Program-made: the position numbers and the translations under genes
Part shown: positions 1 through 12,889 of the stretch, in pieces
How the letters are laid out: every line of letters begins with the position of its first letter
Numbering within the stretch: the stretch's first letter is position 1
Notes under the pieces: generated by a model
The model's input: only the letters and a program-made list of their open reading frames with translations
Told to the model about the DNA's origin: nothing
Database searches by the model: none
Source: Phorcus lineatus
Taxonomy: Eukaryota > Mollusca > Gastropoda > Trochida > Trochidae
NCBI GenBank assembly: GCA_921293015.1
Contig: OV121081.1
Location: 45,967,877-46,031,876 of the forward strand
DNA: 64,000 nt
Reading direction: 5' to 3'

Positions 1-1199
1 CATTGAAGTTAGCTTTTTGAAAAAGTATATCAATTTACATATTATCATTTTACATATTATATTACATTTTTTCATATATTTCATTATTGATTTATATTGA
101 GTCAAAGTACATTTATGTATAAATAATTGTATTATGATTGATATCATTCTTACCTTTAATACTTTGAAAGAATTATTATTATAAATCTATTCTTTTTATA
201 GTTATAAATGAATATATTTATGTGTAAAGAATATTTTCAAACAACTTAAATATTTACATGATTGATATTAAAATTGACATTAAAATTTAGAACTGATAGA
301 TACTTTTAGATTTTACCATAATCAATTGGGCAATTGTTTTCAAACGTGAACATTCTGTAAAAATGATTAATTTTTTTTAGTTATCTGGCATGAACCAATC
401 TGCTGCCTTTTATTGATGTTTAGTTATTGGAAAGCAGTATCAGATCAATAACGACAGCATGTTGGATGTTTGCTAGTTCACCTGCTGTATAGGGAAGTTA
501 TATCTAACTTACCTTACGTCAATTAGCAAAGAAACATACAGAGAATAAAAAATCATCAAGTTGTTATGCCACACATTGCCGACCCGCACGCATACGATAA
601 CTTTTTAATGTGGAGGATATTGTTGGAAGAAGGCATACAAAAAATAATGTATTTCTTTATATTTATAGAATAAAATTCTCAAATAGTGTAAGTGCAGCCA
701 TTCCGAATGGACAATGTTACAGGATTCATTGCTCAAGCTAACTTTCCTTAAGATGTGAGAATATCATTCAAGGTAACCATAAACAGCTTATTCATCTCTT
801 GAAAGAAGAGAATTTGTTGAAAGCTTGATTAGAAAAAATAAAAACATACATTATGTGGTTCTAAAATATATACCCATGAAATATTTTTTCATGTTTTTAC
901 ATATAATGTAAAAGAAACAACGTATTTTATAAAAAAAAAACGTGATTCTTTTTATCCCAAAATCATAAATTGATATCAAATATGAAATTTGTATGAATAG
1001 AAAACATTCCCAATCAATTTACACAAAAAAACATATTCCAGATCTGATTAAATATGACTCAGTGCAAATGCAATTAAATCATGTTGAACATAATACTGAT
1101 TCACATCATTCAAGCTAGAATTCAATAGCTCTTCTGTAGGGAAGTCAGAAATTCATCAATCGAGTCAGCGTTCATACAAACAGAGTGATCAATATCTCA
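1..1199. other. A+T-rich non-coding stretch
   Basis: No open frame of note and no repeat structure that I can see. It holds only short A and T runs (for example an A run near 930-940). Probably intergenic or intronic. Confidence 0.6.
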
Positions 1200-1450
1200 T
1201 CTATGTGATATATAACGTAACCATGTGTCATTTGACCAAGCAACTGATACCATGCCTAATCGTTGGGCCGCAGTGGCCAATCTGCGCATGCTTAAAGGCC
1301 CAAAGAAAAATTAGGTCACCATGGACCAGAGTGAATACATGGTCCACAGCTGACATGCTAGCTGGCGAGCTGTCGGATTCCCTGCATGTCGACAGCAAAG
1401 ATTTATTATTGATGAATATGCCCTCATTATAACGCTGGTCACGGGACACT
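1200..1450. promoter_or_regulatory. Candidate conserved non-coding island 1
   Basis: A compact block clearly richer in G+C and sequence complexity than its flanks. It contains GGGCCGCAGTGGCC, GCGCATGC, GGTCACCATGG and, at 1412-1423, the octamer-like ATGAATATGCCC next to a TTTATTATTGATG stretch. Both strands are open for about 73-75 codons, but neither translation looks like a known protein, and the equal openness of both strands argues against coding. The abrupt change in composition fits a regulatory element or a small exon. I favour a regulatory element, by inference only. Confidence 0.3.
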
Positions 1451-1903
1451 TGCTACACTTGTCTACTTAGCTATGCGGCAGAGTTAAAGTATTATCTGAA
1501 ATAATCATCCGTTACAATTATTTTTTCATCATTCCTGATGTTGGAGTTTGACTGTTGCATGCTTGACTAAAAGTAGTCTCCAATGACGTGATGTTATACT
1601 TAAAAGAAATCTAACACTTTAGTAATATAAGTTATTGGATGGATTCTGTTTCCCTAAAACTGCTATCCTTTTGATGGGAATTGCACTAAAAGTACGATGA
1701 TCAATGCGACTTAAAAAAATCTTGCATTTTAGTCACATACATTTTTTTAAAGAGTTTCTGTTAATTAAATTTTTTTTATATCCTTTTGACGCCAGCATTA
1801 GGTGTTTATTAAAATGTGTCAACCATATTGATTAGACAACTAATAGGAATAATCTTGCAAAGAATACTTAAGATTACCTAACCAATAACTTCCTGGAGCC
1901 CGC
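1451..1903. other. A+T-rich non-coding stretch
   Basis: No gene or repeat recognised. A loosely repeated phrase around CTAACACTTTAGT (about 1610) and CTTGCATTTTAGT (about 1720) suggests an old diverged duplication of roughly 110 bp. Confidence 0.4.
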
Positions 1904-2250
1904 AGCTAAATGGTTTGATAAAGTATGGGGGGGGGGGAGTACCGTCAAAACATAGATAGAACTCTTGATAGACTTTCAAAACTTTAATTGTTACGTTTCG
2001 GGGGTCGATTGACCCCCTTCATTAGACCGTCTGATGAAGGGGGTCAATCGATCCCCGAAAAGTAACAATTAAAGTTTTGAAAGTCTATCAAGAGTTCTAT
2101 CTATGTTTTGACGGTACTCCCCCCCCCCATACTTTATCTAACTTTCTTGTACCGTTATGAATCATTTATTTGATCCATAGTTAGTTCCCTTAATGATTTT
2201 CGCCATTCTATAGCGTAGGTCAGCGCCTCCCCCACCTAGCTAAATGGTTT
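1904..2250. mobile_element. Inverted-dimer retroelement insertion with 13-bp target duplication
   Basis: A perfect 13-bp direct repeat, AGCTAAATGGTTT, lies at 1904-1916 and 2238-2250 and encloses 321 bp. Within it, 1917-2026 and 2030-2138 are near-perfect inverted arms of about 110 bp around a CCG loop. They include an 11-G run (1927-1937) mirrored by a 10-C run (2119-2128). Each arm, read outward from the centre, has a hammerhead-like layout. On the plus strand it is CTGATGA (2031-2037), a G/C hairpin, then GAAA (2057-2060). On the minus strand it is CTAATGA (2019-2025) and GAAAC (1995-1999). This layout, ending in ACAAT-AAAG, is reminiscent of Penelope-like retroelements, whose long terminal segments carry hammerhead motifs and are often arranged as inverted partial dimers. 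No reverse transcriptase remains, so it is a short non-coding insertion. Compared with the canonical hammerhead there is an extra A before stem II, so ribozyme activity is doubtful. The target duplication is certain; the family assignment is inference. Confidence 0.75.
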
Positions 2251-4638
2251 ATATTGAAATTGATAGGAAAACTACTTTGTTACATCAAATAATATTCTAT
2301 GTAGTTATTGGGTCCGCTATCAAATCATCTTTCAGACATAATTTTATCTAATTTCAATTCAATGTAATTATTCTTTAACCAGACTAAGCCGAGAGTGATA
2401 CATGTATGGGACTAATAACAATTAAAATCTTAAACTAAACTGAAAAACTTTTATTCGAATCAGCCTCACCTATATGCACACTTTCAAGTTTCCACTTAGA
2501 TTGTTAACATGTCGTATGTTTGAATCATGCAAATTGTACACGATTCACACTTGGAACCAATTAAATCATGAAAGCAAGAATTGGAACTGTACGAACCACT
2601 CAATTGTGAGACAAATATCTCAAAAGATATTGTTATGGAAACTCTCCAATAAATTAGATAAATAAAACATGAAATTCTTCATTCTGTCTTTTTGTTTAAA
2701 AGTTTAAAAACCTGCTCCAGAGTAACTTCAATAGTCAAGACATTTAATTGATAAATGGCCATCTTCACATGAAGAAACAGTTGTTTAAGTTGTAATTCAA
2801 ATAATTCAAATAAAATATGAAACTCCTCTTTCTGTCTTTTTGTTTTAAACTTTCAAAACATGCTCCAGGTTAACTTTAATAAATAATAAGTAGAGAGAAA
2901 AAGTTTTTATTGCATATTATAAAGTCCATAACTATACTAAGTTAACCGGGGGCATTAATGAAAAAATTAACATCTCCCTTTAACAAAGATGAGCGACGTT
3001 AACTACCTAACGAAGATAAATGTTTTTGAAATGGCAAATGAAATTACTTTTTATACACAAATTTACACAAACATTCATCATATTTTATTCTTGACATTTT
3101 CCAGGTCTTTTCCTTTAAATGAATTTGTTACGTATGTAAATGGTAAGTCACTACATAATGTCAGCATTATCAAAGGTCTACTTAAAACTTTCCCTTTTGC
3201 AGATTAACAAATTTCTTAATATAAAGAAATCATGATTATTAATTTGTATTTTGTTTTTTTACTACCATTTAATTACATACATACATAATTCATACAGTGT
3301 GAAAAAAAATCTTGTACGTTGACATTCCAATGTATAAAACTGATTTAGATAAAGGCACAAATGCTAACTGCCATTTTTGTTTTTTGAATTAGATTAACAT
3401 TTTGAGATATTTAAATAAATTTAATCCTCTTCAACTTTCATATAAATATTGTGTGTGAATTTCATATGATTCTGAGCGAAAATTAAAAAGAAATATAAAT
3501 TTTGAATATTTCAAATTTTTTATTAAATTAGAAAATTTGAATTGGCAGTCAACCTTGGTGTTATTCTAACCCATTCGATTATCATCTTCTTGTTATCAAA
3601 GGCTAATGGAACTAGATTTAATTCAAATTAGTTATTGTTGGGTGTACATGAGGACATTTGTACTAACATAAGCTTTCTATTGCTGCAATGAAATGCTTGT
3701 CATTCAAACATTAAGATGCCTGAACATATTTTAGTAGCGACCTTTGACGCACTATAAAATATTGTAATCAGACATTCATATATTCCAAAGAACATAGTGA
3801 AATATGTTTGTGGTTATGAAAACTTTAAGACAATATTTTGAATACTGCAATCAAGTGACGAAAGTGGACCGCCATTAATCTATTCCAAATATAATCTGCA
3901 ATTAGCCTTGTCTCCATTATTCAATTATTTAAAGGCTTGTCTGTCAACCCACCATCAAAACATTTCTTCAAAGCTTAAAAGAATTATTTTGAAATATTTA
4001 TTTGTATAATGTAAGTCCCCTTGGAAAATTTAAATATCATCTTCTCGTAGCTTAATTTTTTTGCTGAAATTTTTAAGTCTAGACAATTCACAGAAATATT
4101 CACAAATAACAACTTTATCATACATGTGATATGCATACTTGTGTGTTATTAGTAAAACATTTCATTTTTCATTTAACCAAAAAATTCAAATAATAAACTT
4201 TTACCTCTCAAAATGTTCACGCATTTGCTTTCAGTTGGCGGAACTTAATACCATAATAATATCAAGCATGTGATATTTTCTATGTATCCACATTTGTGTT
4301 TTTGTATTCTTATCATTTATATTTATGTTCTATCATGATTAAAATAGTAAGAATGGCTTCATTTCTCTACAGCAAAATTATAAGCATAATTTAAATATTC
4401 AACCAAGAAAGCTGTTGGTATTTACGTACGAATAAGAAAATCACTTAAGTCTTTGTATGTATTGCTAGAATATTAATTTCAAAATTAACACCTCTCACTC
4501 TTTTAGTATATACTCCTTCTGTCCTTTGATGTAATAAACAACAAAGGCGGAAATAAATATGTTGACGATGAAATAAATCAGATATTGTCCTACTAGATTG
4601 TTTTAAAGTCTTTCATCACTTACTTGATAACAGTGATA

Positions 4639-4639
<1 letters not shown>
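2251..4639. other. A+T-rich non-coding stretch
   Basis: Apart from the 2659-2890 duplication listed separately, there is no gene or repeat that I can support. Several short open frames here (such as 2989-3207) are rich in N, K, I and F, as expected by chance at this composition. Confidence 0.5.
2659..2890 (+). repeat. Diverged tandem duplication, period about 148 bp
   Basis: The phrase AATAAAACATGAAATTCTTC, followed by a TCTGTCTTTTTGTTT stretch and CCTGCTCCAGAGTAACTT (2659-2730), recurs as AAATAAAATATGAAACTCC, TCTGTCTTTTTGTTTT and CATGCTCCAGGTTAACTT (2808-2880). This is two copies of an old duplication with point changes. Confidence 0.6.

Positions 4640-4671
<32 letters not shown>
4640..4671. 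repeat. (AT)n microsatellite
   Basis: An uninterrupted alternating A/T run of about 16 dinucleotides, followed by a degenerate ACATACATAT and TATACATTAG tail to about 4705. Confidence 0.95.
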
Positions 4672-4675
<4 letters not shown>

Positions 4676-5079
4676 CATATACATTAGATATATACATTAG
4701 GCATACAACAGGCATATAATTATATTATTCCTGTTGTATGTATATGTATGGCCTAAAGAGGCTTGTTGAGCTGGAAGCACTAGCCATTAAAATGAATTGT
4801 TTTTACTCCTGATGACTTCATATTTTTCAATATCGAGGTGCTGAACAACAATCTATTCCTATTTCCTATTTCCTCATCAAAATTCTAACATGTCTAAGAA
4901 GAAGCAACTTGCTTCACTTACATAAACTGGATTTTTAATGTTTGTATATGGTAAAAAGAAACATTTCTTTGTATATGAGACAAGAACAGGCACATGGTTT
5001 ATGATAATCAGTTCATGCAAAGTTTGAAGAGAAAAATACCTCTTCACATGCCTTACTTCTGTAAAGCTGGATGCTTGAT

Positions 5080-5570
5080 AAGAAATGGGCGCTAATTACA
5101 CCGACAATGACAGAGAAACGAGGAAGTTCAATCAGGTCCCTATCACATTAAGACGAGGTTTCAGACAGTCAGGAATATCATCCTCATTGAAAGCCTTACT
5201 GGTCAGTCTTCTCCAGACTCGGCTGGAGTCCACTGATGTCCAGTCGAGTCCAGTGTGGCGGTCATATACTGATCTAGACCGGCTTAATTGCCGACCTAAT
5301 TCTGCTTATGAGGATAGGTGACCTGATTTAGCCAGACAGATCAGTTCAAAGACGACACACTAGCGTGAGACAAATCAATAGCACAAATTGATATATAAAC
5401 TGACCACTGGCGCATGTACGTGTTGTCACGGCAACGGACAGGTTGAATGTCTGACCGCTCGCTGGGCAATACTGACCGCCTGATTTCGGTCAATGCATAC
5501 GGAAACCCAGACTCACATCTCAAAGACATTTCTTGCCGAAGGTGGAATCTTTGGAAAAACAAATTATCCT
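5080..5570. promoter_or_regulatory. Candidate conserved non-coding island 2
   Basis: About 490 bp of clearly higher G+C and CpG content in an A+T-rich setting. It includes repeated GACTCGGCTGGAGTCC / GTCCAGTCGAGTCCAG wording and CCGGCTTAATTGCCGACC, which has a homeodomain-type TAATTG core inside CCGGC/GCCG half-repeats. Opposite strands are open in different parts (5085-5321 plus, 5341-5562 minus), with no recognisable domain on either. A regulatory element or an untranslated exon are both possible. Confidence 0.3.
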
Positions 5571-8039
5571 AGAGAAATACAATTAACTTTACATTGTTTT
5601 ATAGCTTTTTGCCAAAAGGATAACGTTTTATGTGCTCTGTAAAAAGATGTTATTCAGTCTGAAAAATAATATCATTGATAAATCAAAATTTACCAACATT
5701 CTTTTAGTTCAGTAACTCCAAAATATTTTACATTACCACAGCACCTGTGAAACATAAATTTGTGAAAATGAATGAAATTGCTTGATATAAATTTCATTTC
5801 TATAAAATATGAAGGCCAATGTGACCTATACAGACAAAAAATCCACAGATGGTACAACAATGTCACAATGGTTTATAGAATTCAAACATATCCTAGTACA
5901 TTTAGGATCTAGTAAATCACATAGAGACTTTGTAAGAGAATACTTGCTCTTTTCAAAAGAGTTGAGCCTTATAGTGAAGGTGGCAGCTGGCTTTTCTTAA
6001 GTTGTTCTTGCAACCTTTACATTCTTAGGTTTAATCACAATTGTTCTTAAACATGAAAATTTACTAATTATGAAAAAATTAACATAACGTTTATTGTATC
6101 TTTGGGTATATATGTCTGTCCCTGCTGTCTTGATTAATTTGTACACATGATTGTATATTTTCATAGCTCTTGTACCACTGATGGTGGCAAATTGAGTTAA
6201 TACAATGATTCTGATTGTGATTTTTATTGATGTTTTTAATACTTATGTTAATAACAAATCGGTGGATTAATATGACTTTACATAGATGCAGCATATCATT
6301 TGATCCCTCTCCAATAAATAAGTGAAATAAGTGAAATACTCTTTTTGGCATTAAAACCTCAACTCATCTCAAATCACCTCTGAAATAAACTTACTGCCGT
6401 CATCAAATTGTAGAGAGTGATAAATTGTTAGTTCCTTTTATAATATATGTAAAAGGAATTTTTTTATAATGTTTCTTAGAAATCTAATATTGTAACTGCA
6501 GCGGGTGTTAAGAAGCGTCATCTCCTTAGTGAATAATTGAGAATAACACAAATGGTTGAAATGTAATTTTACCTTTTTAAAGGGAAATTAGCACGATTTT
6601 TGAGAATTTTTATTTTTTTCAAATGTTCCCCAAAAAGTACTTTTAATGCTAAATGCATTATCTCCAGAGGGTCAAACTCCTCAATACTCAACCATACTAT
6701 CCAAAGACGTTGAAGACAGTATTAAGTATCAAGTGAAAGTTGCTGGCTGTAATTTTAGTCTGAACACCTTTTAATCAATTGAGGTAGGGAAATGGAATGA
6801 CACAAATTAACAAAATGTTTCAGAACTACTTTGGTTGATTAAAAACTATAACCTTGACATTAGTAACAATAATTTTTGTTTTCATGAAAATTCTTTCTTA
6901 AAAAACTTAAATAAACATCCTTTTAAGGAAAGACAATTAAATGCCATAGTGCCTTTAAATATTACAAAAAGACAAGCCGGGACATATTTTTTCCAAGCTC
7001 TCTTACCAAAAAGGCTGCCATAAGTCACTTACGACTAACTTACAACTAAGAGAGCTTCGAAAACACAAGGCCAGGAGTTTGACTTCATATCACAGAACAG
7101 AATGAAAACCATAACAACATTCACACACCATATTCTGACATCTAAACACAGGTCTGACAAAGAGGAATTCTATCTGGGAGGAAGTGACATCTCTCCAGTC
7201 AGCTACTCTTGTAGTTGTGCTGTCCACGAAAGATTTACTAAAATAATAAACAATCCAGGAAAGTGTTTTACTACCCTACTACACAGGGAAACTTAGCACT
7301 CTAAAATATTACAGCTAATCCCTAATTCGGGCTGCAGTCTAATGTTTGCCAAGACTATAATCTCCCCCTACTTCCATTAGCTGAGTACCAACAGTCCTTC
7401 TTTAAATTTAGAATCATTATCTTTCAGTGCTTGCTTCCAAATCAGTAGGGAGTATCTTTCATTTTTATTTCGGCTCAACAAAAGGGATTGACTTTGGTTA
7501 AAATAATTCTTGACTGAAGTAATTGTTTTGATATTCATTCAAAGTGATTTTTGTTTTTATATATTTTTAAAAGGACTTTAATTTATTCTTTGTGCAAAAA
7601 GATAATCCAATTTTTTCCTCATCGTCATGGACATATCCTTTAAGGCTGAATGCTTTCAAAATCTTTTAGTACTCAACATTTGCATTTTTATATTCTTAAC
7701 AAAATGCTTTGTCTTACAAAACACAAACTGTTAAATTCATTTCCAAAATGCATAAAAGAAATGCAGTTTTAAAAGGTCATAATTATCAAAGAACTACTTG
7801 CTCTTAAGTCTGTAAACAAATCAACACCTCAAGATTGACGAAACATAAGAAAAAAGATTCATGACTTTTAATGCTTTTTCGCTTTCAAGTTAGAAACAGG
7901 AAATTAATACAAGAGAAAACTAGAAGCAAATTTAAATAGCAGAGGAAAAAGCTAAAATTAGAAGAAGTGCTGTAAATATCTGCTAATCATACTGAAGTCT
8001 AGAGGGAATCAAGAATGTGGATGAAATGCAGGCAAGATA
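5571..8039. other. A+T-rich non-coding stretch
   Basis: No repeat family or gene recognised. A minus-strand frame of 86 codons at 6091-6351 is dominated by N, I, H and K and ends without splice-like context, so I treat it as chance. The part near 7080-7300 is slightly more complex (AGGAAGTGACATCTCTCCAG) but not interpretable. Confidence 0.45.
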
Positions 8040-8480
8040 ACTCGAGGCCGGTTCACGCCTCTATTGAGAGGCCTAGATCCCTGTGGATTACACTATAAAT
8101 CAACTCTTGCTGCTCTTTTGATAAAAAGTGTTGAGGAGAGTGTGTTTCGCCAACTGCAAATCAACTGCCTAGAAATCAATGTTTGTTCTACTCATAATTG
8201 CTGCATTATGAAGGCACTTGATCCTGTCGTAACGATCCCTAAACTGCCGCAGGGAACAAACCCCTACAAAGCTTAACGTCATTCCACGGGATCACTTTTT
8301 CTATTAATCACTTATTCTTGTTAAATTTCACTTAAAGTCTAATTTAACTTGAAATTGAATTCAAAGTGTCTTTGGAAGCTATTGAATACGTCAGCTTTCC
8401 CCCTGACTGCAAATTGCATGTATAAAGCGCAAGCCTCTCTTGTAATTCTTCAGGCCAATTATGCATCACCTTTTAAGAAA
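8040..8480. promoter_or_regulatory. Candidate conserved non-coding island 3
   Basis: A block of higher complexity with GAGGCCTAGATCCCTGTGG, TTGATAAAAAGTGTTGAGG, AACTGCCGCAGGGAACAAAC and AACGTCATTCC. One plus frame (8064-8276) is open for 70 codons without a recognisable domain. The sequence character is unlike the surrounding A/T-rich drift, but function is not shown by sequence alone. Confidence 0.25.
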
Positions 8481-9229
8481 AACATTCTTTTAGATTCAAT
8501 TTAACATCTTCTGGTTTTGCCAACTTCAGAATGATTGATACTTAATACCTTTTTCCAATGTTCATTGGTTAAAAAAGAGTTCTTTGTACTCATCAGTTTG
8601 AAATGTTTTAAAAACGAAAATAGCTGACATATGCCCGTAAGGAAACACATACATTTCAACAAGATTTACAGAATAATTACTTCAATAAAAAACTTCTTTC
8701 TTCATTGCAAACAAATTGACATCGATCTATGAAGAAGCATCAGAAGATGAACTATCCCATCAGTCTCCAATAATTAGTAATTGTAAGATAATAATTTCTC
8801 ATTTTATAAAATCATTTAAATAAATAACCTAATTTTTTTATATAACATAAGTTATTTACAAATTTCGATAAACTAAAAATATAAATATTTCAAGAAATTC
8901 ATCCATCTTTTATTCGAACAAGATGAAATCCTTATAAAGTAGCAAAATACTCATATAAAAAAATGCCTATTATGATCGATGCATAACAATACTGAGTAAC
9001 TGACTCCCCATAATCTTCTTATCACATGCTTAAACAACTGTCACTCAGAAAAGATACCGTAACGGAAACGCCAAATTATAAAACCTGAGGTTAGACGCTT
9101 ATGAGAAATGTACAGGGTATATCTACCTATTGTGAAACAGGCAATTACACCTGGACCCTAACATATCCACCCACCTGGCTATGCTAACGATCTGAAAATG
9201 GATACACCTAGTAAATCTTACACTACCTG
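8481..9229. other. A+T-rich non-coding stretch
   Basis: Nothing that I can support. No tandem structure and no long open frame. Confidence 0.45.
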
Positions 9230-9545
9230 ACTATGGGTTGTTTTAGCCTGACATTTGACACTGGTCTTTGTCCACTGCCGGAGGTAGTTAATGTATTCAG
9301 CCCCCTGCCCCTTCCCCAAATATCCTCCCCCTACCCCTTCATTTCAAACCCTTACTACCCAATCCATTCATTCCAATTTTCCCCCAAAATAAGACTAAAT
9401 CGACCCTCCTTAATTCCACTCTATCCCAAACTGGCCCTCTTTTTAATTCATTATCCTAAATGTTTAATGCCCCCTCCCTCTTTTCTCCCAACCTCCCTTA
9501 ACATTATCCATTATCCTCAACTATTTATCATACATGATATGTTAA
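9230..9545 (+). repeat. Pyrimidine-rich low-complexity tract
   Basis: A long C/T-biased stretch on the plus strand with runs such as CCCCTGCCCCTTCCCC and CCTCCCCCTACCCC. It keeps a 137-codon plus-strand frame open (9233-9646), but the translation is P/S/L/I-rich low complexity produced by strand asymmetry, not a protein family. Such tracts can form triplex or unusual DNA structures. Confidence 0.7.
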
Positions 9546-10460
9546 TTGCACATTCACACTTCATAATATTATTATTTTTTTTTTGTATAAATCATGTAAA
9601 AAAATTTATTTTGCCTTTTAATGATATATATAGATTAACAAATTAGTCTTATCATTATCTCTACTCCTATTATTTTTTTCAGGATTTTTCAATTAGCCAT
9701 AATAGACTCACTAAATGAGAAACCTGGTGTTTTTAGTCCTCGAACAAAACTGTCTGATACCTTCATTCAATGTATTAAGACTCGATGTATTTTTACTTCC
9801 ATAACATACATAAACAGTATTTATGTTTTTACAATCATTGCATATATTTCTGGACTTCCTTCATCCAGAGTTTTCTTTAACATTAAATTTTTCTAACATT
9901 ATGCTAAGTTGGTTATTCATTTATTCACAGGATTGAATTAATAGTACTCTTTTTATTATTAATATCAATAATAACTCTACTCATTTAATACTGAAAATTT
10001 TTCTTTTTAAACTTGATTCATTTATCAGTGTAATTCTTATAACTCAATACAAACCTCTGTTGATTATCTAATTGTTTCTGATTATAGGTTCCAAAAATAT
10101 ACTTATTTCATAATATATCCATATTCCTTATCCGACAAATAAGTCTTCTATTATTATCATCTAAAGTCTAATATTATGCATAATGCATTCACTGAAATAA
10201 TAAATTTATCAACTATTTCACTATAAAGAAACTTAAATATATATAAGTATTAATAATTTGTTTCCAAGATGTTGATGCAGATTTTTTAATATAAAATATG
10301 CATTTAAGTACCAAAATCATCATAATAATCTCATTTATTAATCATATTGTCGTTACATTATCAAATCATTTTGATTGATAAGGTTGTTTTGAATAAAACA
10401 TGTAAGATAAAGTAGATAAGTCAAGAATAAAGTATATTATTTAAAGAATTAAATCGCAAT
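9546..10460. other. A+T-rich non-coding stretch
   Basis: Contains T runs and TTATTATTA-type wording (9570-9980) but no regular repeat and no gene. Confidence 0.45.
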
Positions 10461-10680
10461 TATTGAAAACACTTGTACCTCACGCTGAATGCAATTATTT
10501 TGATAACTTGGTTGGCAAGCATAATCAATCTCTTAATTCTTTGGGGTCATTTTTTCACCATGCAACATTTATAGCTCTTTTCGCAAGGGATTTACACAAG
10601 GGTTCACATATTTCACTGACAGCGGTCAATACAAAGCCATTATGTCGAACAAGAGCAAGTCCTTAGAGGTTTCAGTGTGA
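10461..10680. promoter_or_regulatory. Candidate conserved non-coding island 4
   Basis: A short block with mixed homeodomain-like words (TGCAATTATT, AATCAATCTCTTAATTC), an NFI-like TTGGCAAGC and a TCAATACAAAGCC. It is open for 67 codons on the plus strand without a known domain. The density of TF-like words and higher complexity than the flanks suggest an enhancer-type element. This is inference. Confidence 0.22.
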
Positions 10681-12889
10681 AAAGTACATTTTGGCCGAAG
10701 TAAAAAAAAATACAAGAGAGCTTTAAGAGAAAGTTCTAGGGGGTATTATCTGTTGCAATCAAATTTGGAGATAATACTCTACATACCTATGTCATAAAGA
10801 CATCAGTATAAAATAATCAAGAAATATGTTATTGAGGATAATATTTGTTTGCTTTAGAGTTCTGACGCAAAATAGTGTAAATTCATTCAAGAATAGAATG
10901 AGAAATTTTACCATTTATTGGCATTACAGTAGTGAAAGCCAGCCCCAGGCCTCCCTGTAATAGTATGATTTGCATAAAAATTTCAGAGCATATTTCCCTT
11001 TGTGTATATGTTACATGAAACCAAATGCAGTCTATCCAAAAGTTATTCCTTATTAAATCATATCAACAAACTTGAGCATCTCAGAGTTTCATTTCAACAC
11101 TATATACTTTTTAAATAAAAATTTTGAGTTTCATTTAACCAATAACTTTGGTTTTGGTAAAATGACCAAAAATGTTTATGATTTAAAAACATCATTTGAA
11201 TTGTAAAAATTTTGCCTTCACTGAATAAAGAAGTTTTTATCAATAAAACTGTTTTCCCCTTCTTCATTAACTTGATTATCACAATGCCAGTCAATGTTAG
11301 TTTGAAGTTTGAACATATTCGAATTTAGGAGTTTGGCATCAAGTCAATTGACACTTTGAAATGGGGTTCCTGCCCCTTTGCTTCATAATAGCATCATAGA
11401 GAACCACACTAAGACGCCAAAAACATTAATTAAAAAATGCTTATAAACAATTTTCTGAATATCATAATCATAACTTGATAACTTTGATAAATATGATATA
11501 CCGTTATTTCTCTTTCTTGCAGACTCAACATTCCATAAAATTAGATTTTGTTTCTTCTCGGCAGGTTCAATTTTAAAGTCTGTTGATAATTTTCAGGAAC
11601 TTATTATCATTATCATCATTCATTTGTTTGAAAAAGATATTAGCTATTCAGAAGATATGAATTACTTACAGTATATTCAACCCAATTCACTCAACTGTAA
11701 CAGAATGACTTTAACTCTTGTTCCATTAGTTGATATAACATTATAGGTGTTGGATCTTATCTCCTCATTACATTTTCAACACTCACTGAATAAGTAAACA
11801 CGCACATTTATAATAAAATATCAAATAATTCCAAAACATTATCTGAAAATTATCTTTTTCAATTAAAAGTTCATATCACTTTATACAGATATGTTTTATC
11901 GATTAAAAAGTCATTAACGAAATAAGACATATGCATCCTTTATGATATCTTTTAATCTGAAAACCAATATAGTTATAAACCGTTTTTTAACAAATGCAAT
12001 ATGCCTCCATTCTTTCTACCATTTTGAATTTTAGCACACATAAAAATAAGTATATCTGGGTCTGTAAATATGCGACATATAAGAAATTGATTATCAAAAT
12101 GACTATAAAGTTATAAATTTTTTCAACAAATATGATTACTAAAAAACATTGATTGCAATTGAAAAATTGTATCATTTTACATCATTTTAACAACAGTAGT
12201 CTTTCATGAAAAGTCTCGATCAATACACAGAGAGAGTTCCCATCAGGGACACTATGGGATGATTAATGCTAGAGGTAACGCTAAAACACGCCCGTGTAAA
12301 TTGAGTTACTGAATTGATCAGCTCACCATTGCTTTAATGTTCCACGCCAATGCACTTACATTCAAAATGATTAAAAACGTCTTGAGCAAAAAAATACATA
12401 GATAGGAATCTGCTTCAAAGTAAGGAAAATATCTGCAATAGTGGGTGAACAAAAATAATTGAAATGGAACATTTTGTAAGAAAAAAATCATATTTCAAAA
12501 AAACATTAATGATCATGATTTTGTTAGGATTTGCAGGCTCATCAATGATGAGGTGATTAAATCTAAATTGAAACATCAATTTGAAAGATTTGGGAAAAAT
12601 GTTATCTTTTAAATTTCTTTTCAACTTTCATTGAATTATAAGTAAAACAATGGCGAGGAATTTAATTTCAAAATCAATAAAACTCATCAACACAACATGC
12701 TCCACTAGTTGTAAAGGGAAGATAACTCACTTCGAAAATATGGAATATATACTTGATATATAGTCAAGTCTAATATCAAGATATGGCTTTCTCATTCAAA
12801 AGATTTTAACAAAAACATGTGATTGAAAATCTCAAAGAATACTAACTTCACAATAAAACAAATGATATTTGCAAACACCAAGATGGCTG
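10681..12889. other. A+T-rich non-coding stretch
   Basis: Short minus-strand open frames (11100-11294, 11987-12175, 12415-12624) are K/F/I/N-rich and unrelated to any family that I know. No repeats identified. Confidence 0.45.

Noticed and set aside
9233-9646. 137-codon plus-strand open frame, the longest in the window
   Set aside because: It is created by a C/T-biased tract. The translation is P/S/L/I low complexity with no domain and no exon context.
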